64,000 nt of DNA, taken from Flavobacterium psychrophilum (GTDB taxonomy: Bacteria; Bacteroidota; Bacteroidia; Flavobacteriales; Flavobacteriaceae). The stretch lies in the NCBI GenBank assembly GCA_022730285.1, contig DZCQ01000003.1, positions 10,486-74,485 on the forward strand. The letters are read 5' to 3'. Positions 16,500 to 26,562 of this stretch are shown piece by piece. The position numbers and the translations under genes are program-made. The first letter of the stretch is position 1. Each line of letters starts with the position of its first letter. A model generated the notes under the pieces. That model saw only the letters and a program-made list of their open reading frames with translations, was not told the origin of the DNA and made no database searches.

Positions 16500-17780
16500 T
16501 TACAAAAAATCCAGAACTCGCTCCAAAGACATTCCTCTAGAACCTTTAATCAATATATTTTTAAATTCTAATTTGTTCTTTCTTAAAAATATTTCTAAGT
16601 CCGAAAAGCTTTCAAAAAAATGCATATTTATATTGTTCTTCTTGTTTAAATAGAAAAATTTTCCTACTAGATAACTTTGAATAGCGCTTTTTCCCAAAAC
16701 ATCAACTATTTTTTTGTGCTCAAAAATACTTTCATTTCCAAGTTCAAACATATCTCCAACAATTGCAATTTTATTTTGAACTTCTAGCTGTTCAAAATTA
16801 TTAATGGCAGCGAGCATACTACTAGGGTTAGCATTGTAAGCGTCTAATATAATCTTATTTGTGTCTTTTTGTATCAATTGAGACCTATTATTATTAGGAA
16901 AATAGCTTTCAATAGCTTTTTTAATGTCCAAATTTCCAACTTCAAAATAACTTCCAATTGCTATGGCAGCCGCAATATTAGTAGCATTATATATTCCAAT
17001 TAAATTGGATTTTATTAAAAAATTATGATAAAAAACTTGTACTAAAGGATTCGCCACAACAGAATTGATTTGAACGTTTGAATTTTGAGACATCGAAAAT
17101 GTATAGATAGAACTATTTATGGTGTTTTGTGCTTGAATTTTGTCATCTAAATTCACAAAAATCAACTTGTGATGTTTATTCAGATATACATACATTTCGC
17201 TCTTACCCATTATAACACCTTCTAAACCTCCAAAACCTTCTAGATGTGCTTTTCCGAAATTTGTTATATATCCAAAATCAGGTTTCACAATTTCACATAA
17301 AAACTCTATTTCTTTTAAGTGATTTGCTCCCATTTCTACTATCCCTATTTCAGTATTAGCTGTAAAAGAAAGTAAGGTAAGAGGTACTCCAATATGGTTG
17401 TTTAAATTTCCCTTAGTGGCTTTAGTTTTATATTTTTGAGAAAGAACTACATTTATTAATTCTTTTGTGGTAGTTTTTCCATTACTCCCTGTTAATGCAA
17501 TAATAGGAATTCCTATTTGCTCTCTATGGTAAGTTGCAAGTATTTGCAATGTTTTTAAGCTATCTGAAACCAGAATCATCCTTTCACTATCTGTATAATA
17601 TTCAGGATTATCAATAATTGCAAATCTTGCTCCTTTTTCTAAAGCTTGAGATGCATATGTGTTTGCGTCAAAATTATCCCCTTTTAAGGCAACAAATAAT
17701 GCGTTAGTATCTATACTTCTAGTATCTGTATTTACAGAGCTACACATTAAATATCTTTTATAAATATCTTCAATATTCAT
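16500..17780 (-). CDS. murF: UDP-N-acetylmuramoyl-tripeptide--D-Ala-D-Ala ligase
   Basis: 426 residues of the Mur ligase family. The ATP loop is IALTGSNGKTTTKELI, the central domain has VEMGANHLKEI, and the end has ILDAYNANPSSMLAAI and ILIKGSRGMSLERVLDFL, all typical of MurF rather than MurC, D or E. It adds D-Ala-D-Ala to the UDP-MurNAc-tripeptide, the last cytoplasmic step before MraY. It is not in the dcw cluster at 33-48.6 kb but follows gldJ on the same strand, 116 bases away with a strong terminator between. MurF at this place beside gldJ is common in flavobacteria. Confidence 0.95.
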   Translation of the reverse strand: MNIEDIYKRYLMCSSVNTDTRSIDTNALFVALKGDNFDANTYASQALEKGARFAIIDNPEYYTDSERMILVSDSLKTLQILATYHREQIGIPIIALTGSNGKTTTKELINVVLSQKYKTKATKGNLNNHIGVPLTLLSFTANTEIGIVEMGANHLKEIEFLCEIVKPDFGYITNFGKAHLEGFGGLEGVIMGKSEMYVYLNKHHKLIFVNLDDKIQAQNTINSSIYTFSMSQNSNVQINSVVANPLVQVFYHNFLIKSNLIGIYNATNIAAAIAIGSYFEVGNLDIKKAIESYFPNNNRSQLIQKDTNKIILDAYNANPSSMLAAINNFEQLEVQNKIAIVGDMFELGNESIFEHKKIVDVLGKSAIQSYLVGKFFYLNKKNNINMHFFESFSDLEIFLRKNKLEFKNILIKGSRGMSLERVLDFL

Positions 17781-17835
17781 CTTTTTGTTTTTTTCAAATA
17801 TACAAAATTTTTAAAGAAGCTGAATTGTATATAAC

Positions 17836-17880
17836 ACAAAAAAGAGGTTGTTACTATAATAGTAACAACCTCTTTTTTGT
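17836..17880 (-). terminator. terminator after gldJ
   Basis: Two 20-base arms (17836-17855 and 17861-17880) are perfectly complementary around the 5-base loop ATAAT, with A/T runs at the stem base giving a T-run on the minus strand. It ends gldJ and separates it from murF. Confidence 0.93.
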
Positions 17881-17895
17881 GAAATTTATATAACT

Positions 17896-19626
17896 TTATT
17901 TTTTAGGTCTTGCTGTTTTTCCAATATCTGATTTTGGACCTACTCTAGACATGGCACATCTAAACCCAATATAATCTGTAGCTATATCTTCTTGTAAATA
18001 TCTACGTTGTGCTGGGTCTAACCAATATGCTCTATCTCTCCAAGAACCACCTTTGTAAACTCTTACATCGTCACCAATAAGTGTTGTTCTTTTTTCAGAC
18101 TTATCAAAAGCTCTGTTTATTTTACCTGTACTATCTGCAGAAATTTTGTGAACAGGAGAGTCATACATTCTTTTCTTTTCGTCTTTTTTATCGTCACTTA
18201 AATCGAAGAAACGAGTTGATTGTTTATCTCCATCACGGTAATCTATCTCATTACTTTTATCAAAATTTTGTCTCAAATAAGTTTCTTTTTCATCAACAGC
18301 AACTTGCTCAATAGCTCCAGGAACGTTTCTTGCGACAATACGACCGTTACTAAGCGTGTCATACTTAATAGTTTCTGATGTTACAAGAACAATTTTTCCA
18401 TCATCACCAATTTTATTTTTGGTATAAACATTTCCACGAACATAGTTAAAATCATTTGCTTCATCATCTACTATGGGTCTATAAACGTCTTGTACCCATT
18501 CTGCTACATTTCCTGCCATATCATACAATCCAAAATCATTTGGTTTATAAGATTTTACAGCCGCTGTAATATCTGCATTGTCACTAGACCAACCTGCAAT
18601 TCCACCATAATCTCCTTTTCCTTGTTTAAAGTTAGCAAGTTCATCGCCTCTTGTAGCTCTACCTCCAGAAGTGGTGTAAGAACCTTTCCATGGATATTTC
18701 TTTTGTCCTCTATATGTATTGTATTCTCTATTTCCTACATCTGCAGCAGCGGCATATTCCCATTCTGATTCTGTTGGTAATCTATATTCTGGAGACAAAA
18801 GACCAGATGTTTGTTGTGCATATACATTTTTAGGACCATCTTCTCCAGCTGTTGCAGCAACATCATTTGCTCCATCTGCAGATTCTTTTTTAGCTTTTTT
18901 AGCACTTTTCCCTCCTTTTCGTCCTGTTTTTTTCAAAACAATCTCTTCATTTCCTCCAAAGGAAGTAGATGGGGAAGCCAAATAAGCATCTGTACTAAAA
19001 TTATTGTTTGCGTCTGCATCTACAATTTTAGCTCCTTTTTTAAGGTATCCTTCTTTCTCTAATGTGTTTTCGTTTACTCTATTTGTTCTCCATTTTGCAA
19101 ATTCGTTTGCTTGCAACCAAGTTACACCAACTACCGGATATTGAGAGTATGCTGGATGTCTTAAATAATTATTGGTCATAGTTTCTGCATAACCAAGTCT
19201 ATTTCTCCACACCAAAGTATCTGGAAGAGCACCAAGATAAATATTTTTATAATTTTCTTCTGATGGAGGGAAAACTCTTTTTATCCAATCCAAATATTCT
19301 AAATACATTATATTGGTAACCTCTGTTTCGTCCATGTAGAAGGATTGAACGTGTTGTTGTGAAGGTGTGTTATTCCAATCATGCATCACATCATCCTGAA
19401 CTTTACCCATAGTAAATGTACCTCCCTCAACAAAAACCATCCCTGGTGGAGTTGGTTGTTTTGAGAAGTTCGTGTTATACTGAAAACCACCACTAGGGTC
19501 ATTTATCTTCCATCCAGTAGCAGACGAGGTATTTTTAGAGCTTGATTTCTTGCTACAGCTAGTAAATCCAATTAATACTATCATTGAAAATAGTATTCTT
19601 ACAGTTACGGTTTTGTTTGCTTTCAT
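17896..19626 (-). CDS. gldJ: gliding motility lipoprotein GldJ
   Basis: 576 residues. The lipobox IGFTSC with C24 marks a lipoprotein. The body is of the formylglycine-generating-enzyme (SUMF1) fold: GMVFVEGGTFTMGKVQDD, QSFYMDETEVTN, YRLPTESEWEYAAA, GLYDMAGNVAEWVQDVY, and near the end RVYKGGSWRDRAYWLDPAQR and GFRCAMS. GldJ is an essential part of the gliding and type IX secretion machinery at the outer membrane and stabilises GldK. A lysine/alanine-rich low-complexity insert sits near residues 225-255. It faces away from porU, with 204 bases between the two starts; this gldJ-porU-porV order is conserved in Flavobacterium. Confidence 0.95.
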   Translation of the reverse strand: MKANKTVTVRILFSMIVLIGFTSCSKKSSSKNTSSATGWKINDPSGGFQYNTNFSKQPTPPGMVFVEGGTFTMGKVQDDVMHDWNNTPSQQHVQSFYMDETEVTNIMYLEYLDWIKRVFPPSEENYKNIYLGALPDTLVWRNRLGYAETMTNNYLRHPAYSQYPVVGVTWLQANEFAKWRTNRVNENTLEKEGYLKKGAKIVDADANNNFSTDAYLASPSTSFGGNEEIVLKKTGRKGGKSAKKAKKESADGANDVAATAGEDGPKNVYAQQTSGLLSPEYRLPTESEWEYAAAADVGNREYNTYRGQKKYPWKGSYTTSGGRATRGDELANFKQGKGDYGGIAGWSSDNADITAAVKSYKPNDFGLYDMAGNVAEWVQDVYRPIVDDEANDFNYVRGNVYTKNKIGDDGKIVLVTSETIKYDTLSNGRIVARNVPGAIEQVAVDEKETYLRQNFDKSNEIDYRDGDKQSTRFFDLSDDKKDEKKRMYDSPVHKISADSTGKINRAFDKSEKRTTLIGDDVRVYKGGSWRDRAYWLDPAQRRYLQEDIATDYIGFRCAMSRVGPKSDIGKTARPKK

Positions 19627-19830
19627 ACTTTTTAGTAGGTAATTATTTCGTGGTGCAATATAAAAATAAACATTTAAATTGCAACACTTTTTTTTAAAAA
19701 TTTATTAAACTGATTTTTTTATTTATTCTCCGCAACAAAATAACGAGATTTATCCTTTAATATTGCATAATAATAATTTATTTTTACGCTTTAATAAAAT
19801 AAATATTTTTTTTTGCGTTAATACTATAAT

Positions 19831-22800
19831 ATGAAAAAAATTCACACTCTTTTGTTTTTTTTATTTTTCCAATTTGTATGGTCACAAGAGAACAACAAAT
19901 TGGAAATTAACTGGATAGATGAAAAATATTTTATTACAGAAAATCAGAGTATATATTTACCACACTTTAAAGAAGCTTCTTTTATTTATAATGAATCGAA
20001 TAAAACAATTGTTCTTTTAGAAAAAATTAAAACAAATTTTTTAATTGACGAAAACAGCTTAGTACTATCCGATGTGGTTTTTGAAAGTATTGATAATGCG
20101 AAACTTGAAAATATTGACAAACGTTTGCTTTCAAATTCTCTTAATGCAAAAATTGAAAATGCTACTTCTAGGGAAGAAAATTACGCTTTACTGTCTATCA
20201 ACCCAATTATTAAAGATGGGTTAGGATTTAAAAGAGTAAAATCGTTTAAATTTAGTTTCGCCCCAAGTAATGCGACTGTATCAACTTTACGAAATATAAA
20301 TGCCGTGAGTAATTCCGTCTTAAAAAATGGTGTGTGGAAAAGATTTTATGTAGAAAAATCAGGGGTATATGCGATATCCAAGACTTTCTTAACAGAATTA
20401 GGGTTTAATGTAAATGTAGATCCGAGAACAATAAAAATTTATGGAAATGGTGGTAGAATGCTTCCTTTACAGAATTCTGTTTCATATCCACTTGATTTGA
20501 CTGAAAATGCGATTCAATTTATAGGTGAAAACGATGGTGTATTTAATGATGGTGATTATATTCTATTTTACGCAGAGGGTTTAGACAATTACAGTTCAGA
20601 AAACGATACAAATTCAAATCTATATGCAGACAAGTCCTATTATTATGTAACTAGCTCCTCTTCGTCCAGCAAACGTATTACTGCAATGTCAGAATCTTTG
20701 CAACCAGTAGATAGGATTTATACGGATTATAATTTTTACCAATATCATGAAATAGACAAGACAAATATTGCACATTTAGGCAGAAAGTGGTACGGAGAAG
20801 CTTTTAACATTACAAGTAGTCAAACTTTTAATTTTGAGATTCCAAATTTAATTACCTCAACACCCGTCTCTATTAAAGTTCCCGTAGCAGCCTCAGCAGC
20901 AGTGAACACTTCCATGCAAATAAAAGCAAATGGAATAGACATAGGTAGCGTCTCGTTGGCTGCATCTAATAGCTATGTATTAGGAACCGAAAACACCTTA
21001 AACACCACATTTAACGCTACAAACTCCAATATTTTGATAGAATTAATTTACAACAACAATGGAGTTCCTACTGCAATAGGATATCTAGATTATATAGCCC
21101 TCTCAGGAAAATCTTCTTTAACAGGATACGGCAGGCAATTTAGATTTCAAGAAAATGATGTAGAGTCTAGTATTGGAACTTGTGAATATCAAATTAGTAA
21201 TGCAAGTGGGATAAATCAAGTTTGGGATATAACAGATATATATAATGTAACTGCTAAGGAAAATAACGGCAATAGTCTTTTCACTTTTAAAGCTTATATG
21301 GGTATTGCGAGCAAATATATAAATGTAGTAAATACAGATATTTACACCCCTTTAAAAGAGGCTAATACAAGTGTTTATAATCAAGACATAAAAGGGACTG
21401 TTTTTTTAAACAAGCAAAATATATTTGAAGATATAGATTATTTAATAATAACTCCTAGTTTTTTGTCTAATCAAGCTGAAAAATTAGCAGAATTTCATAG
21501 AACAAATTCTAATTTAAATGTTAAAGTGGTTGATTTAGAATCGATATACCAAGAATTTTCTTCTGGCAAACAAGATATTGGTGCAATCAGAAATTTTGTG
21601 AAATATGTATATAGCAATGCATCAATTCCAGTAAAAAAGGTAAAATATTTATGCTTGTTTGGTGATGCTTCTTTCGATTTTAAAAATCGCATAAAAAACA
21701 ACACTAATGTGGTGCCAATTTTCCAAGCATTATATAGTTTTTCATTAAGCTCTTCTTTTGTTTCTGACGATTATTTTGGATTGATGGATCCTAACGAAGG
21801 AAACATGAATGCCCCATTAGGACTAGACATTGCGGTAGGAAGAATGCTTGTTAATAACCCTACACAGGCAGACCAAATGGTAAACAAGGTTTTGGAATAC
21901 TACGATAAAAAATCTTATGCAAGATGGCGTAACAATTTGGTATTCGTTTCTGATGATACAGACAAGCCAAGCGATGCAACCTTGCAATCTGATTTAGATT
22001 TTTTAGCAAATACAATAACCACGCAAAAGCCTTTTTTTAATGCTAAAAAAATTCATTTAGATTCTTATGTACAAGAAACAACTTCTGGAGGACAAAAATA
22101 CCCAAAAGCCAAAGAAGAATTAATCAATTCTATTGAACAAGGAGTATTGGTTTTTAATTATTTTGGGCATGGTGGAGAAGATGGGCTTGCAGGAGAACGA
22201 ATATTTGAAACTAGAGACGCATTAAACTTATACAACAAATACAAATACCCTCTTTTTATAACCGTTACTTGCGAATTTACTCGTTTTGACGACCCTTTTC
22301 GTCCCACAGCAGGAGAACAAACTTATTGGAATCCGACGGGAGGTGCTGTTTCTATGGTTACCACAACTAGACAAATTGGGCAAAGTACCGGAGAGATTTT
22401 TAATATAAATTTAGCTTCTAAATTATTCTCTTATGGCTCTAACACCTACACCTCTGTAGCAGAAGCTGTTAGGCAAACAAAGGTAATGTCTGCAAGTTCC
22501 GGAAATAATGTCGTTTTCTACATAGGCGATCCTGCACTTATGCTTGCTATTCCTAAGCCAAAGGTGAATTTAACTAAAATTAATGGAATCCCTTTAAGCA
22601 ATAATCCAAGTACTATTCAGGCACTTAGTTATGCAACATTAACTGGAGAAATTACAGATGAATTTAACAATCCCATTACAACATACAACGGAGATTTAGC
22701 AGTTTCTGTTTTTGATAAAGAAATTACAAGAAACACTCTAAATAACGATGGACTTGCAGGAGTGATGACTTTTACCACTTTAGGAGAAACTATTTTTAGA

Positions 22801-23640
22801 GGAAATGCATCAATAACAAATGGTCAGTTTGAATTTGGATTTGTCGTACCAAGGGATATAAAAATTCCTGAAGGAAATGGAAGAGTAAGTTTTTATGCAA
22901 AAACAGACAATCCTTTGCAAAATCAAACAGGCTATGACAGCACTATAAAAATTGGCGGATTAGATACCAATGCAGTGGCAGATACAACCCCTCCAAGAGT
23001 ACGTATTTACATGAATGACGAATTGTTTGTCTCAGGAGGAATTACAAATCAATCTCCACTTTTCCTAGCTTTCATGGAAGATGAACATGGAATAAATACC
23101 GCTAGTGGCATAGGTCATGATATAATTGCTTACTTAGACGGTGACGAAACAAAGCCGTATGTTCTCAATGATTATTATGAAACGGAACTAAACAATTATA
23201 CCAAAGGAAAATTAAAATATCCATTCAGGAATCTATCCATCGGATTGCATACTTTAACTTTTAAAGCATGGGACGTTTATAATAACTTAATTACTGCCGA
23301 ACTTCAATTTATTGTAGTGGGAGACGAAACTTTATCGTTATCCAACGTGCTTAATTATCCAAATCCATTTGTAAATTATACTGAATTTTGGTTTACACAT
23401 AACAAACCATACGAACCACTAGAAGTACAAGTACAAATATTTACAATTACAGGAAAAGTAGTTTGGACAAAAAACCAGACTATTACAACCACCGGGTTTA
23501 CCTCAAGAGATATAACTTGGGACGGAAAAGATGACTTTGGCGACAAAATAGGAAAAGGTGTATATGTCTATAAATTAACCGTCAAATCGTTACTGACGGA
23601 TAAAAAAAGTGAAAAATTTGAAAAATTAGTGATTCTTTAA
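19831..23640 (+). CDS. porU: type IX secretion system sortase PorU
   Basis: 1269 residues with a signal peptide (HTLLFFLFFQFVWSQ). The C25 (gingipain-like) cysteine peptidase domain is intact: the catalytic histidine is H780 in FGHGGEDGLAGE and the cysteine C814 in TVTCEFTRFDDP. PorU sits on the outer membrane, cuts the C-terminal signal from secreted proteins and joins them to lipopolysaccharide. The C-terminus (LNYPNPFVNYTEFWF, then ITWDGKDDFGDKIGKGVYVYKL) is a FlgD-like, T9SS-type domain that PorU keeps. porV follows 41 bases downstream and is expected in the same operon. Confidence 0.96.
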   Translation: MKKIHTLLFFLFFQFVWSQENNKLEINWIDEKYFITENQSIYLPHFKEASFIYNESNKTIVLLEKIKTNFLIDENSLVLSDVVFESIDNAKLENIDKRLLSNSLNAKIENATSREENYALLSINPIIKDGLGFKRVKSFKFSFAPSNATVSTLRNINAVSNSVLKNGVWKRFYVEKSGVYAISKTFLTELGFNVNVDPRTIKIYGNGGRMLPLQNSVSYPLDLTENAIQFIGENDGVFNDGDYILFYAEGLDNYSSENDTNSNLYADKSYYYVTSSSSSSKRITAMSESLQPVDRIYTDYNFYQYHEIDKTNIAHLGRKWYGEAFNITSSQTFNFEIPNLITSTPVSIKVPVAASAAVNTSMQIKANGIDIGSVSLAASNSYVLGTENTLNTTFNATNSNILIELIYNNNGVPTAIGYLDYIALSGKSSLTGYGRQFRFQENDVESSIGTCEYQISNASGINQVWDITDIYNVTAKENNGNSLFTFKAYMGIASKYINVVNTDIYTPLKEANTSVYNQDIKGTVFLNKQNIFEDIDYLIITPSFLSNQAEKLAEFHRTNSNLNVKVVDLESIYQEFSSGKQDIGAIRNFVKYVYSNASIPVKKVKYLCLFGDASFDFKNRIKNNTNVVPIFQALYSFSLSSSFVSDDYFGLMDPNEGNMNAPLGLDIAVGRMLVNNPTQADQMVNKVLEYYDKKSYARWRNNLVFVSDDTDKPSDATLQSDLDFLANTITTQKPFFNAKKIHLDSYVQETTSGGQKYPKAKEELINSIEQGVLVFNYFGHGGEDGLAGERIFETRDALNLYNKYKYPLFITVTCEFTRFDDPFRPTAGEQTYWNPTGGAVSMVTTTRQIGQSTGEIFNINLASKLFSYGSNTYTSVAEAVRQTKVMSASSGNNVVFYIGDPALMLAIPKPKVNLTKINGIPLSNNPSTIQALSYATLTGEITDEFNNPITTYNGDLAVSVFDKEITRNTLNNDGLAGVMTFTTLGETIFRGNASITNGQFEFGFVVPRDIKIPEGNGRVSFYAKTDNPLQNQTGYDSTIKIGGLDTNAVADTTPPRVRIYMNDELFVSGGITNQSPLFLAFMEDEHGINTASGIGHDIIAYLDGDETKPYVLNDYYETELNNYTKGKLKYPFRNLSIGLHTLTFKAWDVYNNLITAELQFIVVGDETLSLSNVLNYPNPFVNYTEFWFTHNKPYEPLEVQVQIFTITGKVVWTKNQTITTTGFTSRDITWDGKDDFGDKIGKGVYVYKLTVKSLLTDKKSEKFEKLVIL

Positions 23641-23681
23641 AGTAAAGATTCTATATTTGTTTAATTATATTATTAAAAAGC

Positions 23682-24854
23682 ATGAATAAAATAGTTTTTA
23701 TAGCAATTGGTTTAATAGCAAGCATAAGTATGTATGCACAAACTGAAAGGGCAATTACAACCGGAGTGCCGTTTTTATTAATAGCGGCAGATGCTCGAGC
23801 TGCAGCAATGGGAGATAATGGTGTAGCTTCATCACCAGATGCTTATTCCCAACAGTATAACCCAGCAAAATACGCTTTTTCTGTAAAAAAACAAGGCTTT
23901 GCAGTAAGTTATACACCCTATTTAACAGCACTTGTAAATGATATTTCATTAGGGCAACTTAATTATTTTAATAGAATTAACGAACGAAGTGCTATAGGAA
24001 CAAGTTTGCGTTATTTTAGTCTTGGCGAAATTCAATTAACAGACGAAACAGGAAACCCCTTGCAGGTGGTAAAACCAAATGAACTGGCTTTAGATTTATC
24101 ATATTCTTTACAACTAAGCGAAAAATTCTCTATGGGAATTGCAGGAAGATACATTCGTTCTAATTTAAAAATCCCTAGTCAAAATAATGATGCCTCTTCT
24201 GCAAATACTTTTGCGGTAGATGTCGCTGGGTATTATCAATCAGAAGAAATTGCTTATAACGATTTTAACGGAAGATGGCGTGGTGGATTTAATTTTCAAA
24301 ATTTGGGCCCAAAATTAAATTACGACAAAACAGTAGGAGATACAAATTCTAACTTTTTACCATCTAATTTACGTGCTGGTGGTGGTTTCGACTTTATTTT
24401 AGATGAGTACAACAAAATATCTACCAATGTAGAATTTACAAAATTACTTGTTCCTACTCCACAAAACCCAGACCTTAATGGTGATGGAGTTGTAACGGCA
24501 ACTGAAAGACAAACAGCAAATACAGACTATCAATCTATTGGTTGGACTTCGGGGATTTTTAAATCTTTTGGAGATGCACCAGACGGATTTAGTGAAGAAA
24601 TAAAAGAATTTACCTATGCATTAGGAGCAGAATATTGGTACCAAGACTCCTTCGCTTTTAGAGCAGGATATTTTCACGAAAGCGAACAAAAAGGAAAAAG
24701 AAAATATTTCACACTAGGTGCTGGTTTTAAATATAACGTGGTTACCTTAGATGTTTCCTATTTATTTTCCGCATCAAAAGTTCCTAACCCACTTGAAAAT
24801 ACCCTTCGCTTTTCTCTTACCTTTAATTTCGGAGATGATTATGAGCAAAATTAA
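23682..24854 (+). CDS. porV: type IX secretion outer membrane protein PorV (LptO)
   Basis: 390 residues with a signal peptide ending at MYAQ. GVPFLLIAADARAAAMGDNGVASSPDAYSQQYNPAKYAF is the strongly conserved opening of PorV, a FadL-type 14-strand barrel. The tail alternates strands and ends with an aromatic strand (LTFNFGDD). PorV shuttles T9SS cargo from the translocon to the PorU sortase. The Ca-binding-like DLNGDGVVTATE loop near residue 265 is a detail of flavobacterial PorV. It follows porU by 41 bases and ends at a terminator. Confidence 0.96.
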   Translation: MNKIVFIAIGLIASISMYAQTERAITTGVPFLLIAADARAAAMGDNGVASSPDAYSQQYNPAKYAFSVKKQGFAVSYTPYLTALVNDISLGQLNYFNRINERSAIGTSLRYFSLGEIQLTDETGNPLQVVKPNELALDLSYSLQLSEKFSMGIAGRYIRSNLKIPSQNNDASSANTFAVDVAGYYQSEEIAYNDFNGRWRGGFNFQNLGPKLNYDKTVGDTNSNFLPSNLRAGGGFDFILDEYNKISTNVEFTKLLVPTPQNPDLNGDGVVTATERQTANTDYQSIGWTSGIFKSFGDAPDGFSEEIKEFTYALGAEYWYQDSFAFRAGYFHESEQKGKRKYFTLGAGFKYNVVTLDVSYLFSASKVPNPLENTLRFSLTFNFGDDYEQN

Positions 24855-24875
24855 CAAGTGATATTATTAAATAAC

Positions 24876-24915
24876 AAATCCAAATTTCTGCTTTTTTGAA
24901 ATTTGGATTTTTTTT
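24876..24915 (+). terminator. terminator after porV
   Basis: AAATCCAAATTTC (24876-24888) pairs with GAAATTTGGATTT (24898-24910), followed by a T-run. It ends the porU-porV unit, so cdd 18 bases downstream may need a promoter inside this region or read-through. Confidence 0.88.
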
Positions 24916-24927
24916 CCAATATAAAAT

Positions 24928-25410
24928 ATGAAAAAAATTACCATAAACACTACCTTTTCAGTTTTTGAATCATTAGAGAAAACAGCAGAAACAGTTCAAT
25001 ATTTAATGAATAAAGCTGTAGAAGCCAGAAATAAAGCATACGCTCCATATTCTAAATTTAAAGTTGGCACTGCAATATTATTAGACAATGGCGAAATAAT
25101 TACAGGCTCTAACCAAGAAAACGCTGCCTATCCATCTGGATTGTGTGCAGAAAGAGTTGCAGTATTTTACGCTGGATCTATCTATCCCGAAGCAACTATT
25201 GTTTTAATGGCAATAACAGCTGGTTCTACCACATCTGTTACCAATAAACCAATTCCTCCATGCGGAGCGTGTAGGCAATCTCTTTTTGAATATGAATTAA
25301 AACAAAATAGTCTTGTAGAGGTTTACTTTATGGGAGAAACAGGAGAAGTTTACAAATCAGACTCTATAGAAAACCTTTTACCCCTTACATTTGACAAGAA
25401 CTTTTTGTAA
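24928..25410 (+). CDS. cdd: cytidine deaminase
   Basis: 160 residues. The zinc site is made of CAERVA (cysteine in place of histidine, as in short cytidine deaminases) and PPCGACRQ. YAPYSKFKVGTAILLDNG and GSNQENAAYPSGLCAE are also conserved. It converts cytidine and deoxycytidine to uridine and deoxyuridine for pyrimidine salvage. The protein has a short N-terminal extension before the core. It lies between porV and the pyruvate dehydrogenase genes, an order also known from Flavobacterium. Confidence 0.94.
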   Translation: MKKITINTTFSVFESLEKTAETVQYLMNKAVEARNKAYAPYSKFKVGTAILLDNGEIITGSNQENAAYPSGLCAERVAVFYAGSIYPEATIVLMAITAGSTTSVTNKPIPPCGACRQSLFEYELKQNSLVEVYFMGETGEVYKSDSIENLLPLTFDKNFL

Positions 25411-25456
25411 AATAATAAAAAATAAGGCATCATTATATTTTTTACACTAAATGTTG

Positions 25457-25464
25457 TACTTTTG
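25457..25464 (+). promoter_or_regulatory. -7 element before pdhA
   Basis: TACTTTTG matches TAnnTTTG and lies 97 bases before the pdhA start. The upstream -33 region is TATA-rich and lacks a clear TTTG. A leader of about 90 bases would result. Confidence 0.5.
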
Positions 25465-25561
25465 CTTATCAATAATATTTCAATATTTTATACTTAAAAA
25501 TAAATATTCAGGCAGTAAATTTACATTTTAAATCTAAAAAACAAACTATACAAATACTAAC

Positions 25562-26560
25562 ATGAAAGAAGTTACAAAAGAAGTCTATTTAAAGTGGTAC
25601 GAAGACATGCTACTTTGGAGAAAATTTGAAGATAAACTCGCGGCACTTTATATCCAACAAAAAATAAGAGGGTTTTTACACTTATACAATGGACAAGAAG
25701 CAGTTTTAGCAGGAGCATTGCATGCAATGGAACTTGGAAAAGACAAAATGATTACTGCTTATCGAAACCATGTACAACCAATAGGTATGGGAGTAGATCC
25801 AAGACACGTAATGGCAGAGCTATTAGGAAAAGTTACAGGGACATCTAAAGGAATGGGGGGATCTATGCATATTTTTTCAAAAGAAAAAGGTTTTTTTGGA
25901 GGACATGGTATTGTTGGAGCTCAAATTCCTGTTGGAGCTGGAATGGCTTTTGCAGACAAATATTTTGAAACTGGAGGTGTAACTCTAACCTACTTTGGAG
26001 ATGGAGCAGCTCGTCAAGGTTCTTTACACGAAGCATTTAATATGGCAATGCTGTGGAAGCTCCCAGTAGTTTTTATTGTAGAAAACAACGGTTATGCAAT
26101 GGGAACATCGGTAGAAAGAACGTCTAATCATACGGATATTTGGAAATTAGGCTTAGGATACGAAATGCCTTGTGGGCCAGTAGATGGAATGAATCCTGTA
26201 AAAGTAGCCGAAGCAATGTATGAAGCTATTGAAAGAGCAAGAAGAGGAGACGGCCCTACTTTTTTAGAAATGAAAACATACAGATACAGAGGACATTCTA
26301 TGTCTGATGCACAACTTTACAGAACTAAAGATGAGGTTGATGAATACAAAAAAATAGACCCTATTACACAAGTTTTGGATATTATAAAAGACAAAAAGTA
26401 TGCAACCGATACCGAAATAGAAGATATTGACGTAAGAGTAAAAAACTTAGTAGAAGAATGTGTCAATTTCGCAGAAGAATCTCCATTTCCAGAAATACAA
26501 CAGCTTTACGATGTTGTGTACGAACAAGAAAATTATCCATTTATACCACATAGATTATAA
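25562..26560 (+). CDS. pdhA: pyruvate dehydrogenase E1 component, alpha subunit
   Basis: 332 residues. The thiamine diphosphate motif runs from GDGAARQGSLHEAFNMA to ENNGYAMGTSV (GDG to NN). YRGHSMSDAQLYRTKDEV is the phosphorylation-loop region of E1-alpha proteins. It decarboxylates pyruvate with the beta subunit and passes the acetyl group to E2. The beta subunit gene is not next to it; pdhC follows after a 2-base gap. This pdhA-pdhC pair with pdhB elsewhere is usual in flavobacteria. Confidence 0.95.
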   Translation: MKEVTKEVYLKWYEDMLLWRKFEDKLAALYIQQKIRGFLHLYNGQEAVLAGALHAMELGKDKMITAYRNHVQPIGMGVDPRHVMAELLGKVTGTSKGMGGSMHIFSKEKGFFGGHGIVGAQIPVGAGMAFADKYFETGGVTLTYFGDGAARQGSLHEAFNMAMLWKLPVVFIVENNGYAMGTSVERTSNHTDIWKLGLGYEMPCGPVDGMNPVKVAEAMYEAIERARRGDGPTFLEMKTYRYRGHSMSDAQLYRTKDEVDEYKKIDPITQVLDIIKDKKYATDTEIEDIDVRVKNLVEECVNFAEESPFPEIQQLYDVVYEQENYPFIPHRL

Positions 26561-26562
26561 AT

